60,413 nucleotides of DNA from Opitutaceae bacterium (GTDB taxonomy: Bacteria > Verrucomicrobiota > Verrucomicrobiia > Opitutales > Opitutaceae), in the NCBI GenBank assembly GCA_005799525.1, contig SYGN01000051.1:1-60413 (forward strand), written 5' to 3'. Shown here in pieces: positions 43,801-52,348 of this stretch; within the stretch, counting starts at the first letter, position 1; every line of letters begins with the position of its first letter. The notes under the pieces are model-generated. The model was not told the origin of the DNA. It made no database searches and saw only the letters and a list, made by a program, of their open reading frames with translations. Position numbers and translations under genes: made by a program.

Positions 43801-44229
43801 GCCGGTGCGGTTGGTGTTGAATTGGGTGAAGTTGCCCGTGCCCTCGGTGTTGGCCTCGTAAAGGAACACGTCGTTGATATCGACCGCCGCCGTGTCGATG
43901 AGCTGTTGCTTGGTTACGACCGTGATCGAGGAGCCGAGGTCCTCGAGCTTGGAGTTGAGCCGTGTGCCGGAGAGCGTGTTGAACGCCTGGTAGCCGCGGT
44001 CGTCGGACACGACCTGGAATGGCGTGAGCACCACCGCCTCATCGGCGGTCTTGGCGGCCGGTTTTTCCGTAACGGGCGATGGCTTAGCCGGCGCGGCTTG
44101 GCCGAAGCCCGGGGACGACGAAATCCCCAGGAGCGTCGCCGCAGCGATCGCCAGCCGTGCAGAGGAAAAAACGACGTCAACTGACACGAGTAGACACCGA
44201 AACGGACGAAACAGTGATGATGGGGTCAT
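40867..44229 (-). CDS. TonB-dependent receptor, last intact gene of the glycan operon
   Basis: A 1120-residue receptor. Hydrophobic leader LAIAAATLLGISSSPGFGQA, TonB-box-like EAVVLTPFQVVSD, plug domain (LEDLGSSITVVTKQQLIDTA; NDVFLYEANTEGTGNFTQFN; NSSLFGIGNSAGSVN), and a large barrel ending FIVSTSFDL. The plug is strikingly similar to the receptor at 48582-52133, showing a duplication, but this copy lacks the N-terminal STN domain. The long N-terminus before the leader leaves the exact start open. 52 bases after the propeller gene. Confidence 0.92.
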   Translation of the reverse strand: MTPSSLFRPFRCLLVSVDVVFSSARLAIAAATLLGISSSPGFGQAAPAKPSPVTEKPAAKTADEAVVLTPFQVVSDDRGYQAFNTLSGTRLNSKLEDLGSSITVVTKQQLIDTAAVDINDVFLYEANTEGTGNFTQFNTNRTGGVQDNVSADPQTANRIRGIGGAGASGTGVNTNSTFGANTAIGNFASNAKVPLDLYNIDSVEINRGPNSSLFGIGNSAGSVNLVPTQANPTRTVSGFTFRLDGFGGHRESLDLNRPLVANKLALRVAAVNESKGFTRQPSSERIRRGQISFLARPFPNTTITGSAERYTNFARRPNSLTPRDAISEWVASGKPSWDPTTQIVTRNGVRSGPFPVAQDANLPAGLMSGATNLTGKLSAWIEDSQVKFYTQNAIGNRITTGTPTPFTQNSAVRYLESGSFLIRNKGGLFPLYIAPAIKDRSVYDWSSINATAANHSIDTANTYRFEVEHDVLKTPQHLIAARAGWFRQEFSRTQFQFLDNTDSVLYVDVNEKLLDGRPNPYFQRPYIQAVTPLRGITPEIGDTQNADLAYQFTAKNAPKWLAWIGQQRLGLHGETRRSDITNFRDAETVFNPTGWAAVTLQGVGATRASLQRYYVGDTQGTNFDTSPSPINDITGQHSLTWFNNLTGQWVNEGVTVADLPITGTNSKRVEIRTLSATLQSFFLNDRLVTTYGFRRDRQRSRESNANAFDPAAGRITNAGLSVWNPWTDQSGDTKTFGVVAKPTRWLNVFYNRSDSFAPAPALQTLFGDPLPNPSGTGKDYGVSFTALDNTLSVKINRYEANDLNSRGNEAGTIGQRTLRLEGRVNNGTNFGFALRPWAENLARSRFAKQGSASPSAAQVLTATAAIMGMPESWLARLGDNITGLSTDGLTDVTSRGYEIEVTYNPTRNWRIKFNVAQQQAIDSNIAPDEVNYWTARLPVWSTLKDDNGQLWWTSVATANLSGSVNNAKDYYLTQLLAPYQLAVANQGKPRSQVREWRSNVLTNYTFSEGKLKGLGLGGAVRWQDKAAIGFLGAAPDPDGVVRLLDANKPVYDRARFAVDLSTSYGFRLLKDRVRAKVQLNVRDVLENGRLQKVAINPDGSTYAYRIIDPRQFIVSTSFDL

Positions 44230-44281
44230 GGTGGGGAGGTTTGAGGAATTTGGGGAAGCGGAGGGTGAACCTGAACAAACG

Positions 44282-45589
44282 TCACGGCTGACCGAGCGTG
44301 AGGATGAACATCTGTCGTGTGCCGTCGGGGGCGATTGCGGGCACGACGATGGCGTCGCCAGTGCGATTCCAGCACGGGGCGGGATCGAGGCGGAGTTCGC
44401 CCTTGGCCCAATGCGACATGAAAATCGGCGGAGACTTCACCACGCGGCCGGTCTTTCGATTCAGAAAAGTGTAGTGATGGTGCTCGCCGTCGCGGTGACT
44501 GTTGACGAACCAACGGCCCGTCGGGCTGAGGGAAACATCGCCTTCGGGATTGGGAAACACGTCGGTGCCGCCCCACGACTCGACGATTTTTTTCTGCGCG
44601 GTGTCATACACGACCTGCTTTCCGTCATGCGAACCGATGAGGCGGCTGCCCCATTCCCAATCGGGATGCCCGCCAATATGAATCTCATGACGCGTAAGTC
44701 CGCTGCCGTCGGGGCGCACCGTGAAGGGCACGTTCACCTGTTCGGCGCGATTCTTGAAATCGGCGCGACAGAAAAAATAGATCAGATCGTTGTTCCGGTT
44801 GTTGAGCGTGTGATTGATGAACAGGTGTCGCTCATCGACGCGCGCCGTGGTGCCGCGCATCGCTTCGCGGAGTTGGGCAAAGGAAACGATGAGCCGCTTC
44901 TCGCCGGTGGCGATGTCGACGCGAAAAATGCCGTCGTCCGCCGGGGCCGCGACTTCGGTGGTCCAATCCGTGGCGCCGATGTAGCCGGTCACCGGCCGCA
45001 GCCGCGCCATGCGCGCATAGTTAATCGCCAGAAAGTAGCCGCCGTTTTGCGCGACGCCGCCGTTGGCGACGGGAGTCGCATCGAAGCGGTATTCGCGGAC
45101 GCGTTTTCCTTTTCCACCTTCGGCGGAGAGGTCGAACAGCACGGTGAACACCTTCCCGGTCTTTGGGTCGCGATCGTTGAAAAAAAACTGGGTCGCGGGG
45201 TGCGCCGGGTTCCAGTAGAACATGGTTCCCTGTTGCGGATTGTAGCCGCGCGACTGATCGACGACGCGCAGGGCGTAGTTTACCCGGGTGTCGATCAGGC
45301 AGACGTCGGCGGGATCGTCGGGCCCCGGCATCCGATCCTGAAAGGGAACCTGCAGCGCCAGGATGTAGCGGCCGTCCGCGCTCCACGGGATGGTGCGGCT
45401 CTGGCCGATGTAGCCGAAATAATGGTGGCTCGGGCCATGCGTGATCTGCGTGACGGTGACGGGTGCTTCGGCGGCGGCGAGCGGAGCCAACGCCGAGACG
45501 AAGCCAAGTCCGAGCAAGAGCGGAAGCACGCGGGTGAAGTGACGGCTACCGCGAGGGGCGATCTTCACCGGTGGACGCGCGCAGCTCAT
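44282..45589 (-). CDS. Secreted beta-propeller protein (PD40/oligogalacturonate-lyase-like)
   Basis: A 435-residue exported protein with leader FTRVLPLLLGLGFVSALAPL. Repeating propeller words are RTIPWSADGRYILALQVPFQ, GTMFYWNPAHPATQFFFNDR, HPDWEWGSRLIGSHDGKQVV, DVSLSPTGRWFVNSHRDGEH and APCWNRTGDAIVVPAIAPDG, fitting the PD40/TolB-type propeller also found in PL22 oligogalacturonate lyases. A lyase role on unsaturated uronides is plausible given the BNR-4 neighbour, but no catalytic set was verified. Its ATG overlaps the sulfatase stop (45586-45589). Confidence 0.7.
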   Translation of the reverse strand: MSCARPPVKIAPRGSRHFTRVLPLLLGLGFVSALAPLAAAEAPVTVTQITHGPSHHYFGYIGQSRTIPWSADGRYILALQVPFQDRMPGPDDPADVCLIDTRVNYALRVVDQSRGYNPQQGTMFYWNPAHPATQFFFNDRDPKTGKVFTVLFDLSAEGGKGKRVREYRFDATPVANGGVAQNGGYFLAINYARMARLRPVTGYIGATDWTTEVAAPADDGIFRVDIATGEKRLIVSFAQLREAMRGTTARVDERHLFINHTLNNRNNDLIYFFCRADFKNRAEQVNVPFTVRPDGSGLTRHEIHIGGHPDWEWGSRLIGSHDGKQVVYDTAQKKIVESWGGTDVFPNPEGDVSLSPTGRWFVNSHRDGEHHHYTFLNRKTGRVVKSPPIFMSHWAKGELRLDPAPCWNRTGDAIVVPAIAPDGTRQMFILTLGQP

Positions 45590-47052
45590 TTTCCCGCGTC
45601 GGGGCGCGTGAACCCGCGGTCGCGCGCGGCGGCGAGGAAACGTTTCATTTTCGCAACTTGGTCCCGGTGCGTGGCGGACAAGTCATTCATCTCGGAGGGA
45701 TCGTCCTTGAGGTTGAAGAGCTCGTCGTGCGTCGGGCCGGCATGGACCTTCTTGGCGGTCTTTGTGGTTGGACGGTGCTCGAACTTCGGGGCGCCGACGC
45801 GCTCGATGAGCTTCCAATCGCCGAGGCGAAGGGCGTAGGTGCCGTCGGCGGCTTGCGTGATAAAGTGGTCGCGCACGGGCGGGCCGGGGGTGGGCTCGGT
45901 GAATGCGCGGAGGACGTTGAAGCTGTCCTCGGCAGCGCCCTTGGGCAGCGGCGCTTTCAGCACAGCGGCAACGGTGGCGAGCACGTCGGGCAACGCGATG
46001 ACCTGGTCGCTCACGGTGTTGGCGGGAACCCGGCCAGGCCAGCGGACGAGGAACGGCTCGCGGAAGCCCCCTTCGTATTCGGTGTGCTTGCCGCCGCGCA
46101 GGTGACCGTTGATGGCGAGGCCGGCCTCCATGGCTTTGGCGGTGTTACCGTTGCCGGCGTCGACGATGCCACCGTTGTCACTGGTGAAAATAATGAGCGT
46201 GTTTTCGGCGAGCTTCAGCCGGTCGAGCGTGGCGAGAATCTGGCCGACGCTCCAGTCCAGCTCGTGAATGAAGTCGCCGTAGGCGCCGTAGGGGCTGCCG
46301 GTGAACCGCGGATTCGGCGCGATCGGGCCGTGCACGGCGTTGGGCGCGAAGTAGAGAAAGAAGGGCGCCGCGTGATTGGCTTCGAGCCAGCCAGTCGCCT
46401 TCGCCGTGAGGGTCTCCATGATGCGGTCGACGACACGTTGATCGCGGATGCCGGTCGTCGTGCCCTTCGCACCCGGGCTGGCGACGACGACTTTCTCGCC
46501 GGGGGTGCGGCCGACGACGTTTTCATTCTCGATGAACGCGTGAGGGCCGTTCCCGGGATTGCCGCCGAGGCCGTAGAAATAATCAAATCCCACGGCGCGC
46601 GGGCCGGGTTGCAGCGGTTGGTTCCAATCGACCTCAGTCGCGCCGGTTTGAAAACCCAGATGCCACTTGCCGAATGCGCCGGTGCGGTAGCCCTGCGATT
46701 GGCAGAGCGAGGCGAGCGTGACGCGGCTCGGTTCGATGTGGAGCGGAGCGGTCGGAGTGAGGACTTCGCCGTCTTTGATGGCCGTGCGCCAAAAATAGCG
46801 ACCGGTCATCAAGCCGTAGCGCGAGGGCGAGCACACCGAACTGGGCGCGTAGGCGTGGGTGAAACGGCGGCCCTCGCGGGCGAGGCGATCGAGGTTCGGC
46901 GTCTGGAGATTTTTGGCGCCGTAGGGCGTGGAACTGCCCCAACCGAAATCGTCGGCAAGGATGACGACGATATTGGGCTTGTGATTCTGCGCCGCCGCCG
47001 CGGCGGAGATCGCGATGAGGAAAAAGACGGTCCAAACGAAGCTAGTTTTCAC
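45586..47052 (-). CDS. Secreted sulfatase of the glycan operon
   Basis: A 488-residue sulfatase starting with GTG. Leader FVWTVFFLIAISAAAAAQ; metal residues ILADDFGWGSSTPYG; formylglycine site Cys74 in SSVCSPSRYGLMTGRYF; GAFGKWHLGFQTG; FTSDNGGIVDAGNGNTAK; LRGGKHTEYEGGFREPFLVR; C-terminal ELFNLKDDPSEMNDL. It is translationally coupled to the propeller gene and 45 bases after the BNR gene, so it most likely desulfates the same polysaccharide. Confidence 0.93.
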   Translation of the reverse strand: MKTSFVWTVFFLIAISAAAAAQNHKPNIVVILADDFGWGSSTPYGAKNLQTPNLDRLAREGRRFTHAYAPSSVCSPSRYGLMTGRYFWRTAIKDGEVLTPTAPLHIEPSRVTLASLCQSQGYRTGAFGKWHLGFQTGATEVDWNQPLQPGPRAVGFDYFYGLGGNPGNGPHAFIENENVVGRTPGEKVVVASPGAKGTTTGIRDQRVVDRIMETLTAKATGWLEANHAAPFFLYFAPNAVHGPIAPNPRFTGSPYGAYGDFIHELDWSVGQILATLDRLKLAENTLIIFTSDNGGIVDAGNGNTAKAMEAGLAINGHLRGGKHTEYEGGFREPFLVRWPGRVPANTVSDQVIALPDVLATVAAVLKAPLPKGAAEDSFNVLRAFTEPTPGPPVRDHFITQAADGTYALRLGDWKLIERVGAPKFEHRPTTKTAKKVHAGPTHDELFNLKDDPSEMNDLSATHRDQVAKMKRFLAAARDRGFTRPDAGK

Positions 47053-47097
47053 GGCGAAGAAAACGGCTGAGCCGGCGACACGCGATATCGGGTGCGC

Positions 47098-48561
47098 TCA
47101 GGGTTCGTCATTGGCCAGCCCTGCCCGTTTCTTCCGTTTGGCATCCCTCTTGGGCGAGCCTTTGGGCAAAGCTTTGATCAACTCGAGTCGGTCGCCCAGC
47201 TGGCTGGCCTCCGCAGCCGGGCGAGACAGCGGACCGCGGTCACCGATGAGATACATGCGATGGTAGAGGTGCTCCTGATTCGCGTTTTTTCCGGCCACCA
47301 ACATGCGCGCGTCCGGATGGGCGTTGCGCACGAGCGCGGTCGTTTCGAAACCGGTATCCGGCAGCGTGATCAGGTCCGGACCCCGGGTCCAAGTCCGCCC
47401 GCCGTCGGCGGTATTCCACCAGCCGACGGAGCCGACCCCGGCCTCATTCTTGTCCAAGAGCATTCGCACCCGCAGCGGTGAATCGATGAGAAAGTCCCCG
47501 TCATGCCCGCCGCCGCGAGCATCCGCGACCTTTGTCGGCGGGAGCCAGGCCTTACCGTCCCAGCGGAAGTAGCGCACTTCGCCGTGCGGAAAGCGGAAGA
47601 AGATGTGCGGCCGCCCCTCGGCATCGACGTGGCAGGTGCCATGGTTGGATTTCTCCTTGCCGGTGGCCTGAATCAGCGTGAGCCGGTCGGCCGCCTCCTT
47701 GGTCACGGGCAGGGCAAGCCGCTCTCCCTGCACATTCGTCCACGATCCATCGCGGCAATCCATCCGCATGTAGTAGGTGTTGTTCCGATGGGCGTTGTGA
47801 CCCGGGTTGGCGCAGGGGTGATAGACATACGACGCCGAGATGGTGTCGTCCCGACCATTCTCGAACCAGGCATACCACGTGTCATGGACCGTGAGTTTGT
47901 CGGCGCTCACCTTGTGCTTCAGCACCGATACCTGCGGCGCGAAGGTCCGGCCGTGGTCGGTCGACTTCTGGTAAACCCAGTCACTGCGGTGCGAGCCGTG
48001 CCGGTAGAACAGATACAGGTCGCCGTTGGCCAGCTTCACCCACTGGCTGTAGGTGCCGAAGGGCGAGACGTTATCCAACGTCTTCCACGCAGAGATGTCG
48101 CCGGGTTTTGCGGAGACGACGTGGATGAACCGGCCTTTCCCCGGCGTCCCAAATTTGTTCTGGCCCAGACCCGGGTCGCCGCCGTGCCCGCCGAAAACAA
48201 GGTGAATGTAGCCCTGCCGGTCCACGACCAGCGCGGGGCGGCCGTGGTTGTCGAGTTCGCCCGGGTCGATCTGGTCGGGTGACTTGCCCATCGGGTTGAC
48301 GCCCGCCTGCACGGGGCCGAGCCACTGACCCGTCGCGTGCACGTAGGCGGCGACATAGGGGTCCTCGTGCGGGCCGGAGTAAGCGACGTAGGTCACACCG
48401 TTGAAATGCTCGGCCGCCGGATGCTGCATCGTGCTGAGCGGATTGCCGTAGCCGTTGTCGGTGAAGTAGTCGACGTTGGCGGCGGCGCAGGCACCGTAGA
48501 GGCACAAGGCGCTGAGCAGCGCGAAGAACCGGCGAGCGGTGGATGCAGGGAGGATCGTCAT
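47098..48561 (-). CDS. Secreted BNR-4 propeller protein, candidate polysaccharide lyase
   Basis: A 487-residue exported protein, leader FFALLSALCLYGACAAANVD, with a BNR-4 type seven-blade propeller: AAEHFNGVTYVAYSGPHEDP, DNHGRPALVVDRQGYIHLVF then GGHGGDP, YSQWVKLANGDLYLFYRHGS, DWVYQKSTDHGRTFAPQVSV and VGWWNTADGGRTWTRGPDLI. BNR-4 proteins include PL24/PL25 ulvan lyases, in which a His in this propeller takes part in catalysis, so a lyase for a sulfated uronan is a reasonable hypothesis. It has a basic C-terminal segment (KGSPKRDAKRKKR). It sits 20 bases after the TonB receptor gene. Confidence 0.8.
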   Translation of the reverse strand: MTILPASTARRFFALLSALCLYGACAAANVDYFTDNGYGNPLSTMQHPAAEHFNGVTYVAYSGPHEDPYVAAYVHATGQWLGPVQAGVNPMGKSPDQIDPGELDNHGRPALVVDRQGYIHLVFGGHGGDPGLGQNKFGTPGKGRFIHVVSAKPGDISAWKTLDNVSPFGTYSQWVKLANGDLYLFYRHGSHRSDWVYQKSTDHGRTFAPQVSVLKHKVSADKLTVHDTWYAWFENGRDDTISASYVYHPCANPGHNAHRNNTYYMRMDCRDGSWTNVQGERLALPVTKEAADRLTLIQATGKEKSNHGTCHVDAEGRPHIFFRFPHGEVRYFRWDGKAWLPPTKVADARGGGHDGDFLIDSPLRVRMLLDKNEAGVGSVGWWNTADGGRTWTRGPDLITLPDTGFETTALVRNAHPDARMLVAGKNANQEHLYHRMYLIGDRGPLSRPAAEASQLGDRLELIKALPKGSPKRDAKRKKRAGLANDEP

Positions 48562-48581
48562 GGGACTGCGAGCGTGTTCAG

Positions 48582-51500
48582 TTATAGATCAAACGTCGTG
48601 CTCAGGATGAACTGGCGCGGGTCAACGATGCGATACGCGAAAGGCCGGCCGTCGGGATTGACGCCGACGGCCTGGAGGCTGCCGCTCTCCTGTACGTTGC
48701 GCACGTTCAGCTGAAATTTCGCGCGCACCCGGTCACCGAATAAACGCATCCGATAACTGGCCGAGAGATCGACCGCGAAGCGCGACTTGTCGTAGACGGG
48801 TTTGCCGGCGTCGAGCTCGCGCACCACGCCGTCGGAGTCGGGAGCCGCGGCGAGAAAGCCGATGCCGCCCTGGTCCTGCCAGCGCAGCGCGCCTCCGACC
48901 GAGAAATGCTTGAGCCGCCCCTCGGTGAAGTCGTAGTTCGTGACCGCGTTCCAACGCCACTCGCGGACTTGCGAACGGGGTTTCCCGTTGTTGGCGGTGG
49001 CGAGCTTGATCGGAGCGAGGATGGTGCCTTCGTAAGTTTGCTTGGGAGTGGCTCCCCCACCGATCGAGCGCGTCCACCACGCGACGCCGTTTTCATCCTT
49101 GGCCGTGGTCCAGATCGGCAGCCGGGCCGTGACGTAGCGCTGCAAGCCGTCGCCGATATTGCTGTCAATGGCCACCTGCTGGGCGGCGGTGAACTTGAGC
49201 CGCCAGTTGCGGAGGGGATTGTAGATCGCCTCAAACTCGTAGCCGCGCGACGTCACGTCGGCGGTGGTTCCCCGGTCCCACGTCTGGATTCCGGCGAGGA
49301 ATTCCTGGGTCAGGCCCATATACTGCGCGACCGCGGCATTCCGCTGCGCGGAGGTAGGCGTGATGCCCTGCTTCGCGAAACGCTGGTCGATGGTAACCTG
49401 GGAAAAAGTGAGGAAATCGGTCGCGGTGTCGGCGATGCCATTGGAGCCGCGGCCGTCCAGCGTCCAGGCGCGGGCGACGACGGTATCCAAGTCTCCGCCG
49501 CGGGCACCCACGTCGTTGGTCTCGTAGCGGTTGATTTTAAGGTGCAGGCGGTCGTTCAGAAGGGAAATGCCGACGCCGTAGTCCTTACCTTTGCCCTTCG
49601 GGTTCGGCAGGAGGTCGAGGAGCGCGTCGTAGGCGATGCCGGCCGGGGTAAAGCTGTCCGATTGATTGTAGAAAAGATTGAGCCAGCGGGTGGGCTTGAG
49701 GACGGCGCCCTGCGTCAGCGTTTTTCCTTCGTTGCTGATCCACGGCAGCTTGGTCTTGAGCGGCTCATTCTGAAACCAACCGGTGGCCGGATCGATCGCG
49801 GGCGGCAGAGACTCGCGCACGCGCTGGCGATCATTGCGCCAGCCAAAGGTCGTCACGAGGCGATCCTGGAAGAAATAATTCTGCACGGTGGCGTTGAGCG
49901 TGCGGACCTCCGTGCGGGAATTGGTGAAAACCCCGGCGTTGAAGAAATTCTCCCCGACGTCGACGGACTCGCTCACCCACTGGTTGGTGAGCGCGTTGAA
50001 CCAACGGAGCGTATGCTGGCCGTCGGTCGGCCGCGTGGCGGGTGCGTGGTCGATGTTCTGACCCTGGTTGTCGCCGACATAAAACTTGTCGTAAACCCAC
50101 ACGCCGGTGGCGCTCCGATTGGTTTTAACACTCCAAGGGTGATCGCTCTGAATCAGATCGCGCCGGCGAAAACTGGCGAAATCGATGCGGCTGGTCTCTC
50201 CGTGGAGCCCAAGTTTCTGCTGGCCGATCCAACCCAGCCCGCGCGGGAGTTTCGCGGGCGTCCAGTGATAAGCGAGATCGGCGCTCTGGATGTCGCGCTT
50301 TTCCGGCTGAAAGGTCGAGACCGGCGCGGACGATCCGAAATAGGGGCGCAGGAAGTAGGGGTTGGGTGAGCCGTCCAGCATTTTCTCGTTCACGTCGACC
50401 CGGAGAGTGGATTCGGTATTGTCGACCTTGTTGCGCCGGGCGCTCTGGAAATCCTGCCCGAACCAGGCGGCGCGCGCCGCAAGCAGGTGCTGCGGCGTTT
50501 TCACCACGATCTGCTCGGCCTCGACCGTAAACGTTTTCGCGCGGTCGGTGTAGGTGTTCGGCGACATGTAATTGACCTTCGACCAATCGTAGAGGGCCTT
50601 GTCGGTCGTCGTCGGAAGAATATAGAGCGGAAACAGCGCGCCGAATTCCCGCTCGAGCCGGGAGCTGCCCTCGAGAAAGCGGAGGTCGGTGTTCGAAATC
50701 GTCGGCGTGGGAATCCGGTTGGCCGGCAAGGTGCCGGTGCGATTGACCGACATCAGTTGCTCGGGCGACGCATAGTCGATGAAGACGCTGTTGCGGCTAT
50801 AGAATCCCCCTCCTTGGGAAATCAGCCCGAAAGGCAGCGAGCCATCCTGGTTGACGCGGAAGGGTCCGGACTTCGTGCCGTTGGCGAGGGTCACCGTTTG
50901 CGTGGTCGGATCCCAGGTCGGTTTGCCGGCGGCGGCCCAGCCGGTGACGGTCTCGCGCGGCGTGAGGGAATTCGTGCGGCGCGCGAAGTTGTCGTAGCGC
51001 TCGGCGCTGGCGCGGAGCGCCGTAGTGGCGAACGGCTTGAAGAGTACGAGGCCTTGCTGGCGGCTGATCTTTTCGGACGACGGTTTGCGCACGAAGCCCT
51101 TCGCCTCTTCCACGGCGGCGACGCGCAAGGCGAGTTTTTGGGCGATGAGGGGGCGGTTGAAATCGAAGGTGCCGCGCACCCCGCCGTAGCTGTCGGCGCG
51201 GAAAGTGACCTGCGAAACCGAGCGCGTGGCATTCGCCCGAATCGGAATGTAGTTCACGGTGCCGGCGCTGCCGCCAAGGCCGAAGATATTGGAGTTGGGG
51301 CCGCGGGAAATTTCCACGCCGTCGACGTTGTAGGTGTCGAGGGGGATGCGGGGGTTCACCGCGAAGCCGCCGACCGCGATGTTGGCCCGGCCGACACCGC
51401 GGATGCGGTTGGCCTGGGCCGGGCTGTTCTGGATGTTGTCGACCACGCCGCCGTTACGGTTGGTGGAAAAGTCGGTAAAATTGCCGGTGCCCTCGGTGTT

Positions 51501-52133
51501 GGCCTCGTAGAGAAACACGTCGTTGAGATCGAGCACGGCCGTGTCCTCCATCTGCTGCTTGGTCACCACGGTAATCGAGGAACCGAGGTCTTCGAGTTTG
51601 GTGTTGAGGCGCGTACCCGAGAGGGTGTTTAGCGCTTGGTAACCGCGGTCGGTCGAGGTGCCCACGACGAACGGCGAGAGTTCGATCACGCCGTCGCTGG
51701 TGGACGTGGATTTGGCAACGTCAGCGGGGCCGATCGGGCGAGCCGCCCGGCTCGGATCGGCCTCGACGTTTTTTGTCGCCGGCTCCGACACTCCCTTGCG
51801 CACGCTCAATGCGCCCGTCTTCTCGTCCTGGACCGCGACGAGTCCGCTCCCGGCCAGCATGAAATTGAGGGCCTCCCTCGGTGGAAGGTCGCCCAAGACA
51901 GATTTCGTGCGCACTCCGGAAACGAGCGCGGTCGGGAACAGCACCTCGAGACGCGCCTGCTCGGAGAAGACCTTGAGCGCCTTTTCGGCGTCGGCGGCCG
52001 GCACGTTGAAGGTGCGCTTCGCGGGTTCGGCCGCCGGCGCGAGTGACGCCAGCATGAGCCAAAAGGCGAGGGCGAGCGCACGGCCGCGATGGCGTTTATC
52101 AGCAAATCGGGGTGAGGAGATAGCGGGGTTCAT
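48582..52133 (-). CDS. TonB-dependent receptor with N-terminal STN signalling domain
   Basis: A 1183-residue receptor, first gene of the minus-strand glycan operon. Leader ALALAFWLMLASLAPAAEPA; an STN (secretin/TonB short N-terminal) domain (NVPAADAEKALKVFSEQARL, DLPPREALNFMLAGSGLVAV); TonB-box-like GVIELSPFVVGTSTD; plug LEDLGSSITVVTKQQMEDTA and NSNIFGLGGSAGTVN; barrel ending FILSTTFDL. STN domains usually signal to FecR/sigma pairs; such a pair occurs here at 17.7-19.6 kb, although a direct link is unproven. ATG 52133 is preferred over the TTG at 52136. Confidence 0.93.
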   Translation of the reverse strand: MNPAISSPRFADKRHRGRALALAFWLMLASLAPAAEPAKRTFNVPAADAEKALKVFSEQARLEVLFPTALVSGVRTKSVLGDLPPREALNFMLAGSGLVAVQDEKTGALSVRKGVSEPATKNVEADPSRAARPIGPADVAKSTSTSDGVIELSPFVVGTSTDRGYQALNTLSGTRLNTKLEDLGSSITVVTKQQMEDTAVLDLNDVFLYEANTEGTGNFTDFSTNRNGGVVDNIQNSPAQANRIRGVGRANIAVGGFAVNPRIPLDTYNVDGVEISRGPNSNIFGLGGSAGTVNYIPIRANATRSVSQVTFRADSYGGVRGTFDFNRPLIAQKLALRVAAVEEAKGFVRKPSSEKISRQQGLVLFKPFATTALRASAERYDNFARRTNSLTPRETVTGWAAAGKPTWDPTTQTVTLANGTKSGPFRVNQDGSLPFGLISQGGGFYSRNSVFIDYASPEQLMSVNRTGTLPANRIPTPTISNTDLRFLEGSSRLEREFGALFPLYILPTTTDKALYDWSKVNYMSPNTYTDRAKTFTVEAEQIVVKTPQHLLAARAAWFGQDFQSARRNKVDNTESTLRVDVNEKMLDGSPNPYFLRPYFGSSAPVSTFQPEKRDIQSADLAYHWTPAKLPRGLGWIGQQKLGLHGETSRIDFASFRRRDLIQSDHPWSVKTNRSATGVWVYDKFYVGDNQGQNIDHAPATRPTDGQHTLRWFNALTNQWVSESVDVGENFFNAGVFTNSRTEVRTLNATVQNYFFQDRLVTTFGWRNDRQRVRESLPPAIDPATGWFQNEPLKTKLPWISNEGKTLTQGAVLKPTRWLNLFYNQSDSFTPAGIAYDALLDLLPNPKGKGKDYGVGISLLNDRLHLKINRYETNDVGARGGDLDTVVARAWTLDGRGSNGIADTATDFLTFSQVTIDQRFAKQGITPTSAQRNAAVAQYMGLTQEFLAGIQTWDRGTTADVTSRGYEFEAIYNPLRNWRLKFTAAQQVAIDSNIGDGLQRYVTARLPIWTTAKDENGVAWWTRSIGGGATPKQTYEGTILAPIKLATANNGKPRSQVREWRWNAVTNYDFTEGRLKHFSVGGALRWQDQGGIGFLAAAPDSDGVVRELDAGKPVYDKSRFAVDLSASYRMRLFGDRVRAKFQLNVRNVQESGSLQAVGVNPDGRPFAYRIVDPRQFILSTTFDL

Positions 52134-52215
52134 CAAGAATAGGGACGAGGCAGCGGTGAAAATCTGTTACGAGCAGCGTAGCGTTTTTCCGCCCGGCAAC
52201 GAGAGGGCCGGCCAA

Positions 52216-52328
52216 CCGGGTCAGGGCGAAACACGTAACATATTTCGGCGGGCGTAGACGCGCAGGGTCGCTGGTTGTCCGGTGTTCAGAATTCTGGTAT
52301 GGCTGTTACGTGTTTCGCACTGACCCCG
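52216..52328. mobile_element. 113-bp inverted-repeat element E1 derived from a RAYT flank
   Basis: Ends at 52216-52240 and 52304-52328 are 25-base inverted copies differing at about two positions, sharing GCGAAACACGTAACA. The 63-base interior on the minus strand encodes LNTGQPATLRV, the end of the IS200-like transposase remnant in element E2. It is a minimal non-autonomous element lying 82 bases upstream of the receptor start and 20 bases past the ATPase stop. Confidence 0.85.
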
Positions 52329-52348
52329 TGCCCGTGTTGCACAACTGC

